Origin: Providencia rettgeri | GTDB taxonomy: Bacteria; Pseudomonadota; Gammaproteobacteria; Enterobacterales; Enterobacteriaceae | Length of the DNA: 64,000 nt | Direction of reading: 5' to 3' | Assembly (NCBI RefSeq): GCF_041075285.1 | Contig: NZ_CP163512.1 | Coordinates: forward strand, 868,001-932,000 | Part shown: piece after piece, positions 21,061 through 31,688 of the stretch | Layout of the letters: each line of letters starts with the position of its first letter | How positions within the stretch are numbered: position 1 is the stretch's first letter | The notes under the pieces: generated by a model | What the model saw: the letters and a program-made list of their open reading frames with translations, nothing else | Databases searched by the model: none | What the model was told of the DNA's origin: nothing | Made by a program: the position numbers and the translations under genes

Positions 21061-21708
21061 TTATTTCCAAAAACGATTAATTTGTTCGCGCAAGGCTTCT
21101 GCAGTTTGCTTACCTTTTTCACCAGCTAATGCACGACCAGCAATAAAAGCTTTCGCTTTAATTCCATTAAATAAGTGGATATCTTCAGGTACGATCCCAC
21201 CGGTAATTGATAGTTCAAGCCCTAAATCAGACAGCTTACGCATTTTTTCGATATCTTCATTTGTCCAGCCGATACCTGCCAACTCAGCATCACGGGAACG
21301 GTGGTAAATGGCTTGGGTGATCCCTAAATCCACCCAATTTTGCGCATCTTCAAATGTCCAATTACCGTAGATTTCAATTTGGATTTCACGCTGAAATTCA
21401 TCTGCGACTTTTTTGCATGCCGCAATAGTGGCAATATGTGCCGCGGCTGAAACCGTGATCCAATTTGCACCCGCCTCAAAGGCCATTCGCGAAAGAATAG
21501 CTCCACCGTCAGTGGTTTTCATATCGCAAACAAGAATGTGATTAGGGTATTTTCGGCGTAAAGTTGACACCGCGTTCATGCCCTCTGCAAAAGCTAAAAT
21601 CGTTCCCACTTCAATAATATCAACGAAAGTGTGCACATTTTCAGCAACATTCAGAGCAGAAGGTAAGTTGGTTTGGTCTAACGCGATTTGAATCAACGGT
21701 TTAGTCAT
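21061..21708 (-). CDS. ulaD: UlaD-like 3-keto-L-gulonate-6-phosphate decarboxylase
   Basis: Converts 3-keto-L-gulonate 6-phosphate to L-xylulose 5-phosphate and CO2 in anaerobic L-ascorbate breakdown. The 215-residue TIM barrel of the orotidine-phosphate-decarboxylase superfamily has IQIALDQTNL (first Asp), VDIIEVGTIL, LVCDMKTTDGG (the Asp-x-Lys-x-x-Asp motif), IYHRSRDAE and LSITGGI. Those blocks separate UlaD/SgbH from OMP decarboxylase. It is the last gene of a minus-strand operon ulaAB-ulaC-HAD-ulaD; the HAD gene stop is 4 bases before its start. Confidence 0.88.
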   Translation of the reverse strand: MTKPLIQIALDQTNLPSALNVAENVHTFVDIIEVGTILAFAEGMNAVSTLRRKYPNHILVCDMKTTDGGAILSRMAFEAGANWITVSAAAHIATIAACKKVADEFQREIQIEIYGNWTFEDAQNWVDLGITQAIYHRSRDAELAGIGWTNEDIEKMRKLSDLGLELSITGGIVPEDIHLFNGIKAKAFIAGRALAGEKGKQTAEALREQINRFWK

Positions 21709-21712
21709 AGTG

Positions 21713-22534
21713 TTATCCTTGAATTTTTTCTCGTATCAAGCGGGCGAGCCCGTCATGATTGTTATCAGTAGTACAGATAGCATTGGCGTGAGTTTTTACA
21801 GCTTCATCAGCGTGGGGCATAGCCACACCCAATCCTGCGTATTGGATCATGGAAATGTCGTTATGATTATCACCAACGGCAATCACTTGTTCAGGGGTGA
21901 GGCCTAATTGCTTGACGTATTGCGCTAAGCGCATGCCTTTGTTATTGCCTTTACAAGCAATATCAATGCGGTTGACCCATGAACGCTCAGCGGTGAATTT
22001 GTCATTAACCCACGCCACATCCATTAATTTCTCAATGGCATTTGGGTCGCCTTCAACGACAAATTTCCAAACGTAATCGGTATTGCGGATCTGATCGTCA
22101 AATGAATCAATACGGAAAATTCGTGGGGGATGAGCAAGGTGTGGATCTGCGGCCCACTGTTCCATATCTTTCATATAGTCAATAGGTTGTGATTTTGAAT
22201 AGGTCATTTCATTGGTGGTGTATAACACCAGTTTGAATTGATTTTCTTGTGCCAATTTAGTAAAGGCTAGGGCATCTTCTTTGGCAATAGAGGTATGCAT
22301 CAAAACTTTTTCATTTTGATAATCATACAGATAGGTACCATTGCAGCAAATAATTGGCGTGGTTAATCCTAGTTCATCGTAATAAGGGCGCGCAGCAGTA
22401 TGGTGACGACCCGTCACAATCATCACGTGGCAGTGTTTAGTCGCATTTTGGATAGCAGACTTAACCTCAGGGTGAATGGTATGTTGAGCCGTTAGAACCG
22501 TCCCATCTAAATCTAATGCGAGCACTTTATACAT
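21713..22534 (-). CDS. Cof-type HAD-IIB sugar-phosphate phosphatase
   Basis: A 273-residue haloacid-dehalogenase hydrolase of the YidA/Cof group. Motif I is LALDLDGTVL, motif II MIVTGR, and the C-terminal motif is VIAVGDNHNDISMIQYAG; the large C2B cap lies between. Such enzymes remove phosphate from sugar phosphates. It sits between ulaC and ulaD with very short gaps, so it is probably co-transcribed with the ascorbate genes. It is not part of the E. coli ula operon. A role in relieving sugar-phosphate build-up or a variant branch is inference. Confidence 0.85.
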   Translation of the reverse strand: MYKVLALDLDGTVLTAQHTIHPEVKSAIQNATKHCHVMIVTGRHHTAARPYYDELGLTTPIICCNGTYLYDYQNEKVLMHTSIAKEDALAFTKLAQENQFKLVLYTTNEMTYSKSQPIDYMKDMEQWAADPHLAHPPRIFRIDSFDDQIRNTDYVWKFVVEGDPNAIEKLMDVAWVNDKFTAERSWVNRIDIACKGNNKGMRLAQYVKQLGLTPEQVIAVGDNHNDISMIQYAGLGVAMPHADEAVKTHANAICTTDNNHDGLARLIREKIQG

Positions 22535-22548
22535 ATCAATTTATCCTT

Positions 22549-23025
22549 TTAAGCGTTTTTCGCGAGTGCCTCATCAATCACGCGATACACATCATCGGCT
22601 GTGTGGCATTGGCGCAGTTTATTAAGATCGACACCCGTTTCGCTGTTTTCATCGTCCAGCACTTGGGTGACTTCCATCAATCCTTCCATATGTTCGTCCG
22701 AAGAGCTACCTGCAAGTGTAATTAAAACGTCAACAGGTTCATCTTCCCCATCAAAAACAATCGGTTTTTCTAAGGTGACGAGAGCAAAAGCGGTGCGAAT
22801 AACGCCGTCTTCAGGTCGTGCATGGGGTAAAGCTAAGTTTGGTGCGATACAGATATAGGGACCTAATTTTTCTACACTACTGATGATAGCGTCATGATAG
22901 GCGGGTTTGATGGCACCAGAGGCAATTAGCATATCCGTACCAATTTTAATCGCATCGCGCCAATTGGCTGCATTGGCATGGAGTTGGATAGAGTTGTTGT
23001 CGATTAATGATTGTTTAAATCCCAT
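22549..23025 (-). CDS. ulaC: UlaC-like ascorbate PTS enzyme IIA
   Basis: Phosphocarrier of the L-ascorbate PTS, passing phosphate from HPr to the IIB domain. The product is 158 residues of the mannitol/fructose IIA fold; the phospho-acceptor His is in APNLALPHARPEDGV. I chose the ATG at 23025 because AAGGA lies 8 bases upstream and the protein begins MGFKQSLIDNNSI. A longer open frame back to 23214 has no ribosome site and would run past the end of the preceding gene. It lies 70 bases after the ulaAB stop. Confidence 0.9.
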   Translation of the reverse strand: MGFKQSLIDNNSIQLHANAANWRDAIKIGTDMLIASGAIKPAYHDAIISSVEKLGPYICIAPNLALPHARPEDGVIRTAFALVTLEKPIVFDGEDEPVDVLITLAGSSSDEHMEGLMEVTQVLDDENSETGVDLNKLRQCHTADDVYRVIDEALAKNA

Positions 23026-23095
23026 TATGACCGTCCTTTTACGTAATAGTGACCCCGATAGCAACGCGGTGGCTTCTATCGAGGGAGCATCATGT

Positions 23096-24844
23096 TCACT
23101 GACGAATAAAATTGGTATGAATAATATTGAGTAATTCATCACCAAATGAATTTGGGTTAAGCATATTTTGCACCCCGAGGACAAATTTACCTTCACCGGG
23201 ATCCATCTCTGCACTTAGATGTTTTGACGAGACAATAATATCGGTTGCGGTTAATTTTGATTTATAGTCGGACACGGCACAGGAATCCATAATGTGTGGA
23301 ATACCTTTTTTCTCAAGATACTGGCCAATTTTCATTTTCATCATCATGGAGGAGCCTTGCCCATTCCCGCAAACCGCTAAGATACGAACAGGTTTGGCTC
23401 CGCTGTTTTCAAGTGGCGCAGACGCTTCTTCTATAATCTCGATTTCGGTTTCAAGCGTGCCTTGAGCGTCCTCCTCTGCCCGCAGTTTTTTTGCAGCAAA
23501 GTACATGTACACTATCGCGAGGGCAACAATCACAAAAAAGAACATTTTAGAGAAGGATAGGCCTTGCATGATGACAGGGAACGCGAGAGCCCAGTCAGCC
23601 ATTCCCATCCAACCACTAAAATCAGTTCCTTGACGGTTAATTAAGTCAATCGCCCATGCTGAACCCAAAATTTCGATTATCCCCATCACAAAACAGACTT
23701 TCATCACCGCTTTCCAACCACCGAAATGGTTTGCGAAGATACCGATGGTGGCATTGGAGAAGAACATAGGGATAAACCCAGGGATGATCATAATGGGCGA
23801 ATTGAAGGCTAACATACCTAGCACAGCAACAAACTGACCGATTGCCCCCCACATAAAGCCGAAGACCATCGCATTTGGGGAGAATGCATATATTGCGGCG
23901 CAGTCGATGGCAAGAACTGCATTCGGAATAACGCGCTCAGAGATCCCTTTAAACGCTTCAGAAAGCTCAGCCACGAACATGCGCACACCCGTCACGATGA
24001 TTTGAATAGCAACGGCAAATTTCAAGCCGGTTTCAAGAATATAAATGGTCCAGTGCGTGGTACCCGCCATCGTTTGTAGATTGGTGAGACCAAAGGAAAT
24101 CAAAATAACGCCAAAGAATAGTGTCATCACAATGGCGGTAGCAGAAATGCTATCGTGGAAAATATGCAGCCATTTTGGCAACTGTAAATTATCGACGCTA
24201 TCTTTTTTATCGCCAAGCTTTGGTGCAACCTTGGTGGCTATCCATGAGGCAAACTGTTGCTGGTGACCGATAGAGAACCCCGCGCCGCCTGTGACTTCTT
24301 GCGTTGGCTTAAACATAATATTGGAGGAAATCCCCCAATAAAGGGCCATTAACACTGCGGAATATAAAATGGTTTCCCACATGCTTGAGCCTAAAACAAA
24401 ATAGAAAACGGCGATTAATCCCGCTTGCTGGAACATAATATGTCCCGTCAACATGATAGTACGGATACCAGTGACACGGCGAAAGAGGACTAACAGGATA
24501 TTAATCGCGAGGGCTAATAATACGGTATAACCGACCCATGAATAGTTATCACCCATGGCTTCCATGGTGGCCATCATTGAGGTGTATGGGTCGATGACAG
24601 AGCCTGTGAGTCCGTGGTATTCAGACATTTTCTCGATGACGGGTTTAAAGCTAGACACTAAGGTGCTTGCACCAACGCCAACTAACATAAAACCGACAAT
24701 TGTTTTGATTGTCCCCTTGAGGATTGTTGTACCATCACGTTTTAACAGCCAGTAACCAATAAATGTGACTAAGCCTAGTAATAGAGGCGCTTTAGTCATG
24801 ACTTGGCTGTAAAAAATATAGAAGGCGTCGTATAAAAAATCCAT
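23096..24844 (-). CDS. ulaA: UlaA-UlaB fusion, ascorbate PTS permease IIC-IIB
   Basis: Takes up L-ascorbate and phosphorylates it to L-ascorbate 6-phosphate. Residues 1-460 are a UlaA-type IIC with about 11 membrane segments. A polar linker (about 460-490, acidic, [18 protein letters not shown]) joins it to a complete UlaB-type IIB domain of about 90 residues starting [20 protein letters not shown], with the phospho-Cys. In E. coli these are two genes. Start at ATG 24844 (AGAGG 7 bases upstream) gives 582 residues; an upstream in-frame ATG at 24862 is less likely. First gene of the minus-strand ula operon. Confidence 0.93.
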   Translation of the reverse strand: MDFLYDAFYIFYSQVMTKAPLLLGLVTFIGYWLLKRDGTTILKGTIKTIVGFMLVGVGASTLVSSFKPVIEKMSEYHGLTGSVIDPYTSMMATMEAMGDNYSWVGYTVLLALAINILLVLFRRVTGIRTIMLTGHIMFQQAGLIAVFYFVLGSSMWETILYSAVLMALYWGISSNIMFKPTQEVTGGAGFSIGHQQQFASWIATKVAPKLGDKKDSVDNLQLPKWLHIFHDSISATAIVMTLFFGVILISFGLTNLQTMAGTTHWTIYILETGLKFAVAIQIIVTGVRMFVAELSEAFKGISERVIPNAVLAIDCAAIYAFSPNAMVFGFMWGAIGQFVAVLGMLAFNSPIMIIPGFIPMFFSNATIGIFANHFGGWKAVMKVCFVMGIIEILGSAWAIDLINRQGTDFSGWMGMADWALAFPVIMQGLSFSKMFFFVIVALAIVYMYFAAKKLRAEEDAQGTLETEIEIIEEASAPLENSGAKPVRILAVCGNGQGSSMMMKMKIGQYLEKKGIPHIMDSCAVSDYKSKLTATDIIVSSKHLSAEMDPGEGKFVLGVQNMLNPNSFGDELLNIIHTNFIRQ

Positions 24845-25246
24845 ATTTTTACCTCTAATCAAATTGTATTTGTAATTTATATGGGGCAGAGATTAATCAT
24901 ATTGATCGTATCTGGTGTTATTGCGATATAATCATTTTAAATAGATTGGTGGTCTCGCAAAAATCATTTTAGATCAAATGTAATCACGAATTGCTCTTTT
25001 ATGATTGTTTGCATTTGTCTGTTTTTTTACCAGTAAAAAAATAAATAAATGGCGACTCGATCACGTAAAATTTTAAATTTCAAATAAAATCAATATGTTA
25101 ATTTTATTTATGTCAAATATCAATTTTTTGCTTAGGCAAAGGTTGACAAGAGAAGATGAGATAAATAGAATCAAAACTAATCACCAATAATCATTTTGAG
25201 TCATAAGTTGTCATTGAAGTGATTATTTATCAATAAGGCGATAGTT
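24845..25246. promoter_or_regulatory. Divergent ula control region with repeated ATCATTTT motif
   Basis: The 400-base AT-rich gap between the divergent ulaAB operon and ulaR. Three similar sequences stand in the same orientation: ATAATCATTTTAAAT (24929), AAATCATTTTAGAT (24961) and ATAATCATTTTGAGT (25188). Two lie near the ulaA promoter side and one near ulaR. Repeated sites around divergent promoters would fit UlaR, which in E. coli loops DNA between operators until ascorbate 6-phosphate releases it. The match to real UlaR sites has not been tested. Confidence 0.4.
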
Positions 25247-26002
25247 ATGAATGAAGTGCAAAGACACAATGAAATTTTATCGTTATTAGAAACGCATCGG
25301 GTGATTAACGTTTCTCATATTACTGAACAGTTTAATGTGTCTCCTGCAACCGCTCGTCGTGATATTTCAAAGCTTGATGAGCAAGGTAAATTGCGGAAAG
25401 TCCGCAATGGTGCAGAACGAATCGAAAAGAAAAAGCGTAAGTGGACACCCCTTAATATTAATAGTACTGACCACTACAAAGAAAAATCAGAAATTGCCAT
25501 CAAAGCGGCTGAGCTTTGCCTTCCGGGGGAAAGCGCAGTGATTAACTGTGGTTCAACTGCGTTTATGTTAGGGCAGCAACTTTGCGGTAAAAATGTACAG
25601 ATCGTTACCAACTACTTCCCGCTAGCCAGTTATTTAATTGATGAAGACCATGATGATGTCATTTTGATTGGCGGGCAGTATAACAAAGCACAAAACATCT
25701 TTTTAAATCCTGCCCTTAATACATTAATGGGCTATGCAGGTAACTGGATGTTTACGTCAGGGAAGGGGCTAACAGAAGCGGGCTTATATAAAGCCGATAT
25801 GCTAACCGCCGTGGCTGAACAGCAGATGCTAGATCAAATCGATAAGTTGGTGGTGGTTGTGGACAGTTCCAAGGTGGGGCATCGAACCGGAATGCTATTT
25901 TGTCCAGCTAATAAGATAGATGTTCTGATTACTGGAAAAAATGCTAATCCTCAGGTGATTGAAAGTATTAAAGCCCAAGGAACGCGAGTGATACTCGTCT
26001 AA
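25247..26002 (+). CDS. ulaR: UlaR-like DeoR-family repressor
   Basis: Repressor of the ascorbate regulon; in E. coli it is released by L-ascorbate 6-phosphate. The 251 residues have the DeoR N-terminal helix-turn-helix (VSHITEQFNVSPATARRDI SKLDEQGKL region, 22-50) and the C-terminal sugar-phosphate sensor domain (INCGSTAFMLG, GG.YN, VVVDSSKVG). It is divergent from ulaAB and is followed after 114 bases by ulaG in the same direction. E. coli keeps ulaR and ulaG adjacent too. Confidence 0.9.
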   Translation: MNEVQRHNEILSLLETHRVINVSHITEQFNVSPATARRDISKLDEQGKLRKVRNGAERIEKKKRKWTPLNINSTDHYKEKSEIAIKAAELCLPGESAVINCGSTAFMLGQQLCGKNVQIVTNYFPLASYLIDEDHDDVILIGGQYNKAQNIFLNPALNTLMGYAGNWMFTSGKGLTEAGLYKADMLTAVAEQQMLDQIDKLVVVVDSSKVGHRTGMLFCPANKIDVLITGKNANPQVIESIKAQGTRVILV

Positions 26003-26068
26003 TTCTGCCGCCTACCTGTTTTATTGAATTTAAACAAATTAGCCGAATGCCTTAATTTTTTTAATTAA

Positions 26069-27184
<1,116 letters not shown>

Positions 27185-27208
27185 TTATCATTGTCCAATT
27201 AATGTATC

Positions 27209-27236
27209 GCAGAGGCGAAAACGCTTCTGCTTTTTT
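27209..27236 (+). terminator. ulaG terminator
   Basis: A 9-bp stem (GCAGAGGCG / CGCTTCTGC, one G-U pair), loop AAAA, followed by TTTTTT, 25 bases past the ulaG stop. Confidence 0.85.
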
Positions 27237-27248
27237 CGTTAGAAATGA

Positions 27249-27283
27249 AAAAAACCGCCAACACAATGTGGCGGTTTTGCTTT
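27249..27283 (-). terminator. afuC terminator (usable in both directions)
   Basis: AAAACCGCCA and TGTGGCGGTTTT pair over about 10 bases around loop ACACAA. Read on the minus strand the hairpin is followed by a TTTTTTT run, as expected for the end of the afuABC transcript; on the plus strand it is followed by TTTT close by. Confidence 0.8.
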
Positions 27284-27298
27284 TTAGTTCATAGTCGA

Positions 27299-28339
27299 TT
27301 ATTCAAGCACAAACATACCATAAGGGTGAATTTGCAGGTACAGGTTTTCCCCAACACTCGGTTGTAATTGGGTTGCATTAATTTGTAGCAGCATAGATTG
27401 ACCATGCCAATCGACTGTCACCTCGTATTGTGGTCCCATATAGGCAACATGGGTGATTGTGCAGCGCTGGCTATCATCACCTTGTGTACTTAATGTGATG
27501 GCTTCAGGGCGAACACCAACAGTGACTTGCGTTTGCGCCGTGGTGATTTGCGCAGGACGTGGTAAGCGATAATTAAAGATATCGACAGAGTCAACGGTCA
27601 ATGTTGCAGGGAAAATATTGGCATCCCCCATAAAGCTTGCCATAAATTTCGAAGCTGGCTGGCGGTAGAGTTCTTGAGGTGAACCCAACTGCATAATTTT
27701 GCCTTTATTCATTACTAAAACCATATCCGATACGGCGAAAGCTTCACTTTGGTCGTGAGTAACGTATAAAGACGTGATATTAAATTGCTGTTGTAACTCA
27801 CGAATTTTCTCACGCATACTGCGACGTAAGTTAGCATCCAAGTTACTTAAGGGTTCATCGAATAACAACACTTTAGGCTTGAGGATCAAGGCCCGCGCCA
27901 AAGCGACACGTTGTTGTTGCCCGCCTGAAATTTGGTCAACAAAGCGATCAGCAAAACCGGCTAAATCTACTAACTCTAATGCCTCATCGACCCGTTTTTT
28001 GATCTCGGCCTTTGGTAACCCTAACATTTTCAAGCCATAACCCACATTATCCCCTAATGACATGTGTGGGAATAAGGCGTAAGACTGGAATACCATACAG
28101 ATATCACGCTGCTGTATTGAACGGTCTGTTACATCCTCACCATCAATAAATATGCGACCTTCAGTTGGCTTTTCAAGACCTGCAACTAAACGTAAAACCG
28201 TGGTTTTTCCACAACCGGATGGGCCTAATAGGGTCACCATGCTACCTTGCGGTATGGACAGACTTAAATCATCGATGACTGTGTTGGTACCAAAGCGTTT
28301 AGTCACATTTTTTAATTCAACAAAATTATGTTGTGTCAT
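27299..28339 (-). CDS. afuC: AfuC-like ABC transporter ATPase
   Basis: ATPase of an AfuABC/FbpABC-type importer. The product is 346 residues: Walker [11 protein letters not shown]-loop [13 protein letters not shown], signature [14 protein letters not shown], Walker [14 protein letters not shown]-loop YVTHDQ, then a TOBE domain. I use the ATG at 28339 (GGGAG upstream); a longer frame to 28402 overlaps afuB. By sequence alone this family is often called ferric transporter, but the link to uhpABC points to sugar phosphates. Last gene of the minus-strand operon. Confidence 0.88.
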   Translation of the reverse strand: MTQHNFVELKNVTKRFGTNTVIDDLSLSIPQGSMVTLLGPSGCGKTTVLRLVAGLEKPTEGRIFIDGEDVTDRSIQQRDICMVFQSYALFPHMSLGDNVGYGLKMLGLPKAEIKKRVDEALELVDLAGFADRFVDQISGGQQQRVALARALILKPKVLLFDEPLSNLDANLRRSMREKIRELQQQFNITSLYVTHDQSEAFAVSDMVLVMNKGKIMQLGSPQELYRQPASKFMASFMGDANIFPATLTVDSVDIFNYRLPRPAQITTAQTQVTVGVRPEAITLSTQGDDSQRCTITHVAYMGPQYEVTVDWHGQSMLLQINATQLQPSVGENLYLQIHPYGMFVLE

Positions 28340-28355
28340 ATCAGTTGCTCCCTGA

Positions 28356-30434
28356 TTACTGTGCATTTTTGGCTTTGGAACGTGAAACACGGGCTTCGCC
28401 AATCAAATAGTCAAATAAGAAGATAATTGCGAGCATGACCACAATCAAAATGGAGCCATACGCAATCGCAACGCCATATTCACCATCCTCAACGCGGTTA
28501 AGAATATAGGCAGTGGCCACGCGTGTATCAGGGGTAACCAAGAACACAATCGCACTGACCGTGGTGATCGCTCGGACAAAGCTGTAAATCAGCGCGGATA
28601 AAATGGCTGGGCGTAACAGTGGCAACAAGATAAAGAAAATGGTGCGCATAGAGCCTGCACGTAAACTCAATGAGGCTTCGTCTAACGATTTATCAATTTG
28701 CCCCAAGCCCGCGATACCTGCGCGGATCCCCACAGGGACGTTACGCATAGTCATCGAAATAATGACAATGGCAGCCGTTCCCGTTAAATAAAACGGTGAG
28801 TCGTTAAAGGCTAAAATGTATGACACCCCCGCAACTGTACCTGGAACGGCGAAACATAACATGGTGGTGAATTCGATGGTTTTCTTACCACGGAAATCTT
28901 GACGAACCACGATATAAGCAATTAACAGGCCGAGAACGGCAGTAATTGGTGCGGCAATCCCTGCATACAGAAGGGTATCAAGTAGTGAAGGCCATGCGCC
29001 ATCACTCATGCCTTGACCGAACAATTTAATAAAGTTATCTAAGGTTAAGGTGTAATCCACACCCCAGTTTACGGTGAAGCTTCCATAGAAAATGCTACCG
29101 TATAACAGGACGTTAAAGGCGACCCAAATCGCTAAGAACGCGGTGACCGTGACAATTAACGAGGTTGGCAATGGTTGCACGTCACCGCGGTATGATTTAC
29201 CAGATACCGTGACATATGAACGCTTACCAATCCACATATATTGCACACAGAACACCAATAGCGAGAACACTAACAGAGAAGCCCCTAAGGTACTCGCCGC
29301 TTGGTAATCCAATTGTGAACCTGTGATATAGAAATAAATTTGCGTGGCTAATACGTCAAAGTTACCGCCTAACACTAATGGGTTACTAAAGTCGGCAAGT
29401 GACTGAACGATAACGATTAAGAATGCGTTAGCTAATGCCGGCTTTAACAACGGCATAAACACATTAAAGAACGTTTGGTAGCGATTAGCGCGCAGGGTAT
29501 ATGACGCTTCTTCCAATGACGGGTGAATGGTTTTAATCGCACCATCTAAAATCATAAATGACATTGGGGTAAAGGCAAGCACCTGAGCAAGCCAAATTCC
29601 CGTAAAGCCATATAACCAGTTAGTATTTTCTAACCCCATGTAAGTGGCAAGGAATTCAGTGATATATCCTGAACGCCCCATCATCAAGGTAACACCGAGC
29701 CCCACAACAAACGGCGGTGTGACAATCGGTAAGATAGAAAAAACGCGACCAATAATGGCGGAGCGTTTTGCAATACGTGTGGTGTAGATCGCTAAAATTA
29801 ACCCAAAGAAAGTACATCCGGCTCCTACCGCTAAAGATAGGAATACTGAGTTGATGATAACCTGAACAATATGGGATTGCGTTAAAATCGCCACAAAGGC
29901 AAAGGGCGCGAAATCCCCATTACCATCGGTAAACATGGGGATAAAAATCGCGACACTTGGGAATACGATAAATAAGGTGATAAGCGCGACAACGGTGATC
30001 AGTGAGCCAATCACAAATTGGTCGCCACCGAGCCATTCGAGGCGGGTTAATGCGTGTGTCATTACCATACCTAAGGTAATAAACAGCACAATGGCCGAAT
30101 AGCCGAGTCCTTTGCCATCAAAGTAAGCGGTGAGGATCACGACAACCGCCGTGATTGCCGCGACAGCAATATCGAAATAATGACGTGTTTTGTGGTAACG
30201 ATCCGCTGGTGTTAACGGACGAATAAAGAGGAGCGATGGCAAGAGATACCAAAGCCAGCTAATATTCAGGCTGCTCCATCCATAAGCGGCGAGGATTTCA
30301 TCTTGGGTAGAGTCGAGTAAACCATAATCAAGGCTCCACGACGGTAACAAGGCAAAACCAATCCACGCTAATAGCAGCCAAAAAAAGGTGCTATCTCGCT
30401 TTTTGGGTGGTGTCAGAGTTAGGGTTTGAGACAT
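28356..30434 (-). CDS. afuB: AfuB-like ABC permease (two fused permease domains)
   Basis: Membrane part of the importer. The 692 residues hold two binding-protein-dependent permease domains in one chain, each with the EAA loop: [18 protein letters not shown] (about 325) and [19 protein letters not shown] (about 600). Extra N-terminal helices (20-170) precede the first domain. Length matches AfuB of Actinobacillus. Start at ATG 30434 with GGGGGAA upstream. afuC follows 16 bases after its stop; a 202-base gap with a repeat element separates it from afuA. Confidence 0.88.
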   Translation of the reverse strand: MSQTLTLTPPKKRDSTFFWLLLAWIGFALLPSWSLDYGLLDSTQDEILAAYGWSSLNISWLWYLLPSLLFIRPLTPADRYHKTRHYFDIAVAAITAVVVILTAYFDGKGLGYSAIVLFITLGMVMTHALTRLEWLGGDQFVIGSLITVVALITLFIVFPSVAIFIPMFTDGNGDFAPFAFVAILTQSHIVQVIINSVFLSLAVGAGCTFFGLILAIYTTRIAKRSAIIGRVFSILPIVTPPFVVGLGVTLMMGRSGYITEFLATYMGLENTNWLYGFTGIWLAQVLAFTPMSFMILDGAIKTIHPSLEEASYTLRANRYQTFFNVFMPLLKPALANAFLIVIVQSLADFSNPLVLGGNFDVLATQIYFYITGSQLDYQAASTLGASLLVFSLLVFCVQYMWIGKRSYVTVSGKSYRGDVQPLPTSLIVTVTAFLAIWVAFNVLLYGSIFYGSFTVNWGVDYTLTLDNFIKLFGQGMSDGAWPSLLDTLLYAGIAAPITAVLGLLIAYIVVRQDFRGKKTIEFTTMLCFAVPGTVAGVSYILAFNDSPFYLTGTAAIVIISMTMRNVPVGIRAGIAGLGQIDKSLDEASLSLRAGSMRTIFFILLPLLRPAILSALIYSFVRAITTVSAIVFLVTPDTRVATAYILNRVEDGEYGVAIAYGSILIVVMLAIIFLFDYLIGEARVSRSKAKNAQ

Positions 30435-30446
30435 AGTTCCCCCTAA

Positions 30447-30569
30447 GCTCGTCATATTTTGCGCTATCACGGTGTTGGCTTCGCTCTGTTATCCTAATTA
30501 CATACTGGTGTATGTTCCTAGGAATAACGTCACTTGCCACTTTGGGACAACTCAAACTATTTAGAGCTT
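30447..30569. repeat. Diverged copy of the intergenic palindrome seen at fdx-iscX
   Basis: Shares with the three copies at 62039-62617 the order GCTCGTCATATTT, GTTGGCTTC, ACATACT..TGTATG, and AACTATTTAGAGC, with many differences between. The family looks like a 120-base imperfect palindrome centred on CATAC..GTATG. Similar palindromes are common between genes in Serratia, Yersinia and Photorhabdus (from memory). Here it lies inside an operon, between afuA and afuB. Confidence 0.65.
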
Positions 30570-30607
30570 AATTAAATTAATTTTTATTTTAGTTTAGTAA
30601 GTGCTCA

Positions 30608-30629
30608 GTGCGGCGCATTTACGCCGCAC
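30608..30629 (-). terminator. Hairpin just after afuA
   Basis: A perfect GC-rich 8-bp stem (GTGCGGCG / CGCCGCAC) with loop of 6, starting 7 bases past the afuA stop, without a T tract. In binding-protein operons such a hairpin protects the upstream mRNA so that the binding protein exceeds the membrane parts; that role is inferred. Confidence 0.6.
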
Positions 30630-30636
30630 AGGGTGG

Positions 30637-31674
30637 TTATTTACTCATTTTGACTTCAGTAACCCATTTGTTGATAAGATTTTTACGGACCTCAGCGTCA
30701 CCGTATTTATCCATATCGTAATTAATCAGGTTTAAGTCTTTCAGTTTTAGCGAAATTGGAGAGGATTCCGCCGTTGTATTGGTGAGGATTTGGTAAGATT
30801 TACCTTCTTTCCAGCTTAGTTCTTGTGCTTCCTTAGACAGAACGAAATCCACGAATAATTTTGCATTATCCATGTTACGTGCATTTTTCAGGATACTGAT
30901 CCCGCCGATTTCATAACCTGTACCTTCACAAGGTGCGATTAATTCTAATGGCGCGCCATTTTCCACTTCTAATGAATAATCATGTAAGAAGCCGATACCA
31001 ATTGCAGACTCACCCCGTGCGGCGTTACGTGCTGGGGCAATACCAGATTTAGTGTATTGAGAAATATTTGAGTTCAGTTTTTTCAGGTAATCAAAAGCTT
31101 GCTCATTACCCCAAAGTTGGTCAAATGTTGCCAATGCGGTATAGGCTGTACCTGAACTTTGTGGATCAGCGATTTGGATTTCGCCTTTGTATTCAGGTTT
31201 GGTTAAATCTTTCCAGCATGTTGGGATAGGCAGCCCTTTTTCTTTTAGGCGATCTTTATTCACGCCAAAACCTAAAATCCCGATGTAAACCGCAGAGGAA
31301 TAGTTACCTTTGCGTTTTGCTGGATCTTGGAATTGCGGCATGATTTCAGCTAGTTTCGGTGATTTGTAGGGTTCAAGTAGATCCATTTCACCGGCTTGTG
31401 AATGGGGATCTAAGGTTCCGCCATACCACACATCCGCTTGTGGGTTACGTTTTTCAGCTTCGATTTTAGCTAAAGTACTACCTGAGCCGTTACGAACAAA
31501 AGTGGTTTTCACATCATATTTTTTTGCGAATGCCTGAGTTTCTGTTTCGCACATCGCATTGGTTGCACTACAGTAAACGACAAGGCGACCCGCAGCACTT
31601 GCCGTGGTAGAAATAGCGGCGAGGGATAAACCTGCTGCGACGAGAGTAGAGAGAGTTTTCAGTTTCATTTTCAA
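30637..31674 (-). CDS. afuA: AfuA-like periplasmic binding protein, probably for hexose phosphates
   Basis: Substrate-binding protein of 345 residues with a clear signal peptide (1-27, ending TTASA). It resembles ferric-binding proteins, but the Tyr-Tyr iron site is absent. Instead the region reads GFLHDYS with His231 and Asp232, and Glu255 in GTGYEIGG. These correspond, with a constant shift of 26, to His205, Asp206 and Glu229 that I recall as sugar-phosphate contacts in Actinobacillus AfuA, which binds glucose 6-phosphate and fructose 6-phosphate. It begins 14 bases after the uhpC stop, so sensor genes and transporter are one operon. Confidence 0.88.
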   Translation of the reverse strand: MKMKLKTLSTLVAAGLSLAAISTTASAAGRLVVYCSATNAMCETETQAFAKKYDVKTTFVRNGSGSTLAKIEAEKRNPQADVWYGGTLDPHSQAGEMDLLEPYKSPKLAEIMPQFQDPAKRKGNYSSAVYIGILGFGVNKDRLKEKGLPIPTCWKDLTKPEYKGEIQIADPQSSGTAYTALATFDQLWGNEQAFDYLKKLNSNISQYTKSGIAPARNAARGESAIGIGFLHDYSLEVENGAPLELIAPCEGTGYEIGGISILKNARNMDNAKLFVDFVLSKEAQELSWKEGKSYQILTNTTAESSPISLKLKDLNLINYDMDKYGDAEVRKNLINKWVTEVKMSK

Positions 31675-31688
31675 TCCTTTATCAGATT

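Noticed and set aside
22549..23214. Longer version of UlaC starting at 23214
   Set aside because: The extension overlaps the end of the fused ulaAB gene and has no ribosome site, while ATG 23025 has a good one.
27299..31674. Ferric iron (FbpABC) importer
   Set aside because: The Tyr pair for iron is missing in the binding protein and the genes are joined to uhpABC; sugar phosphate is the better reading.
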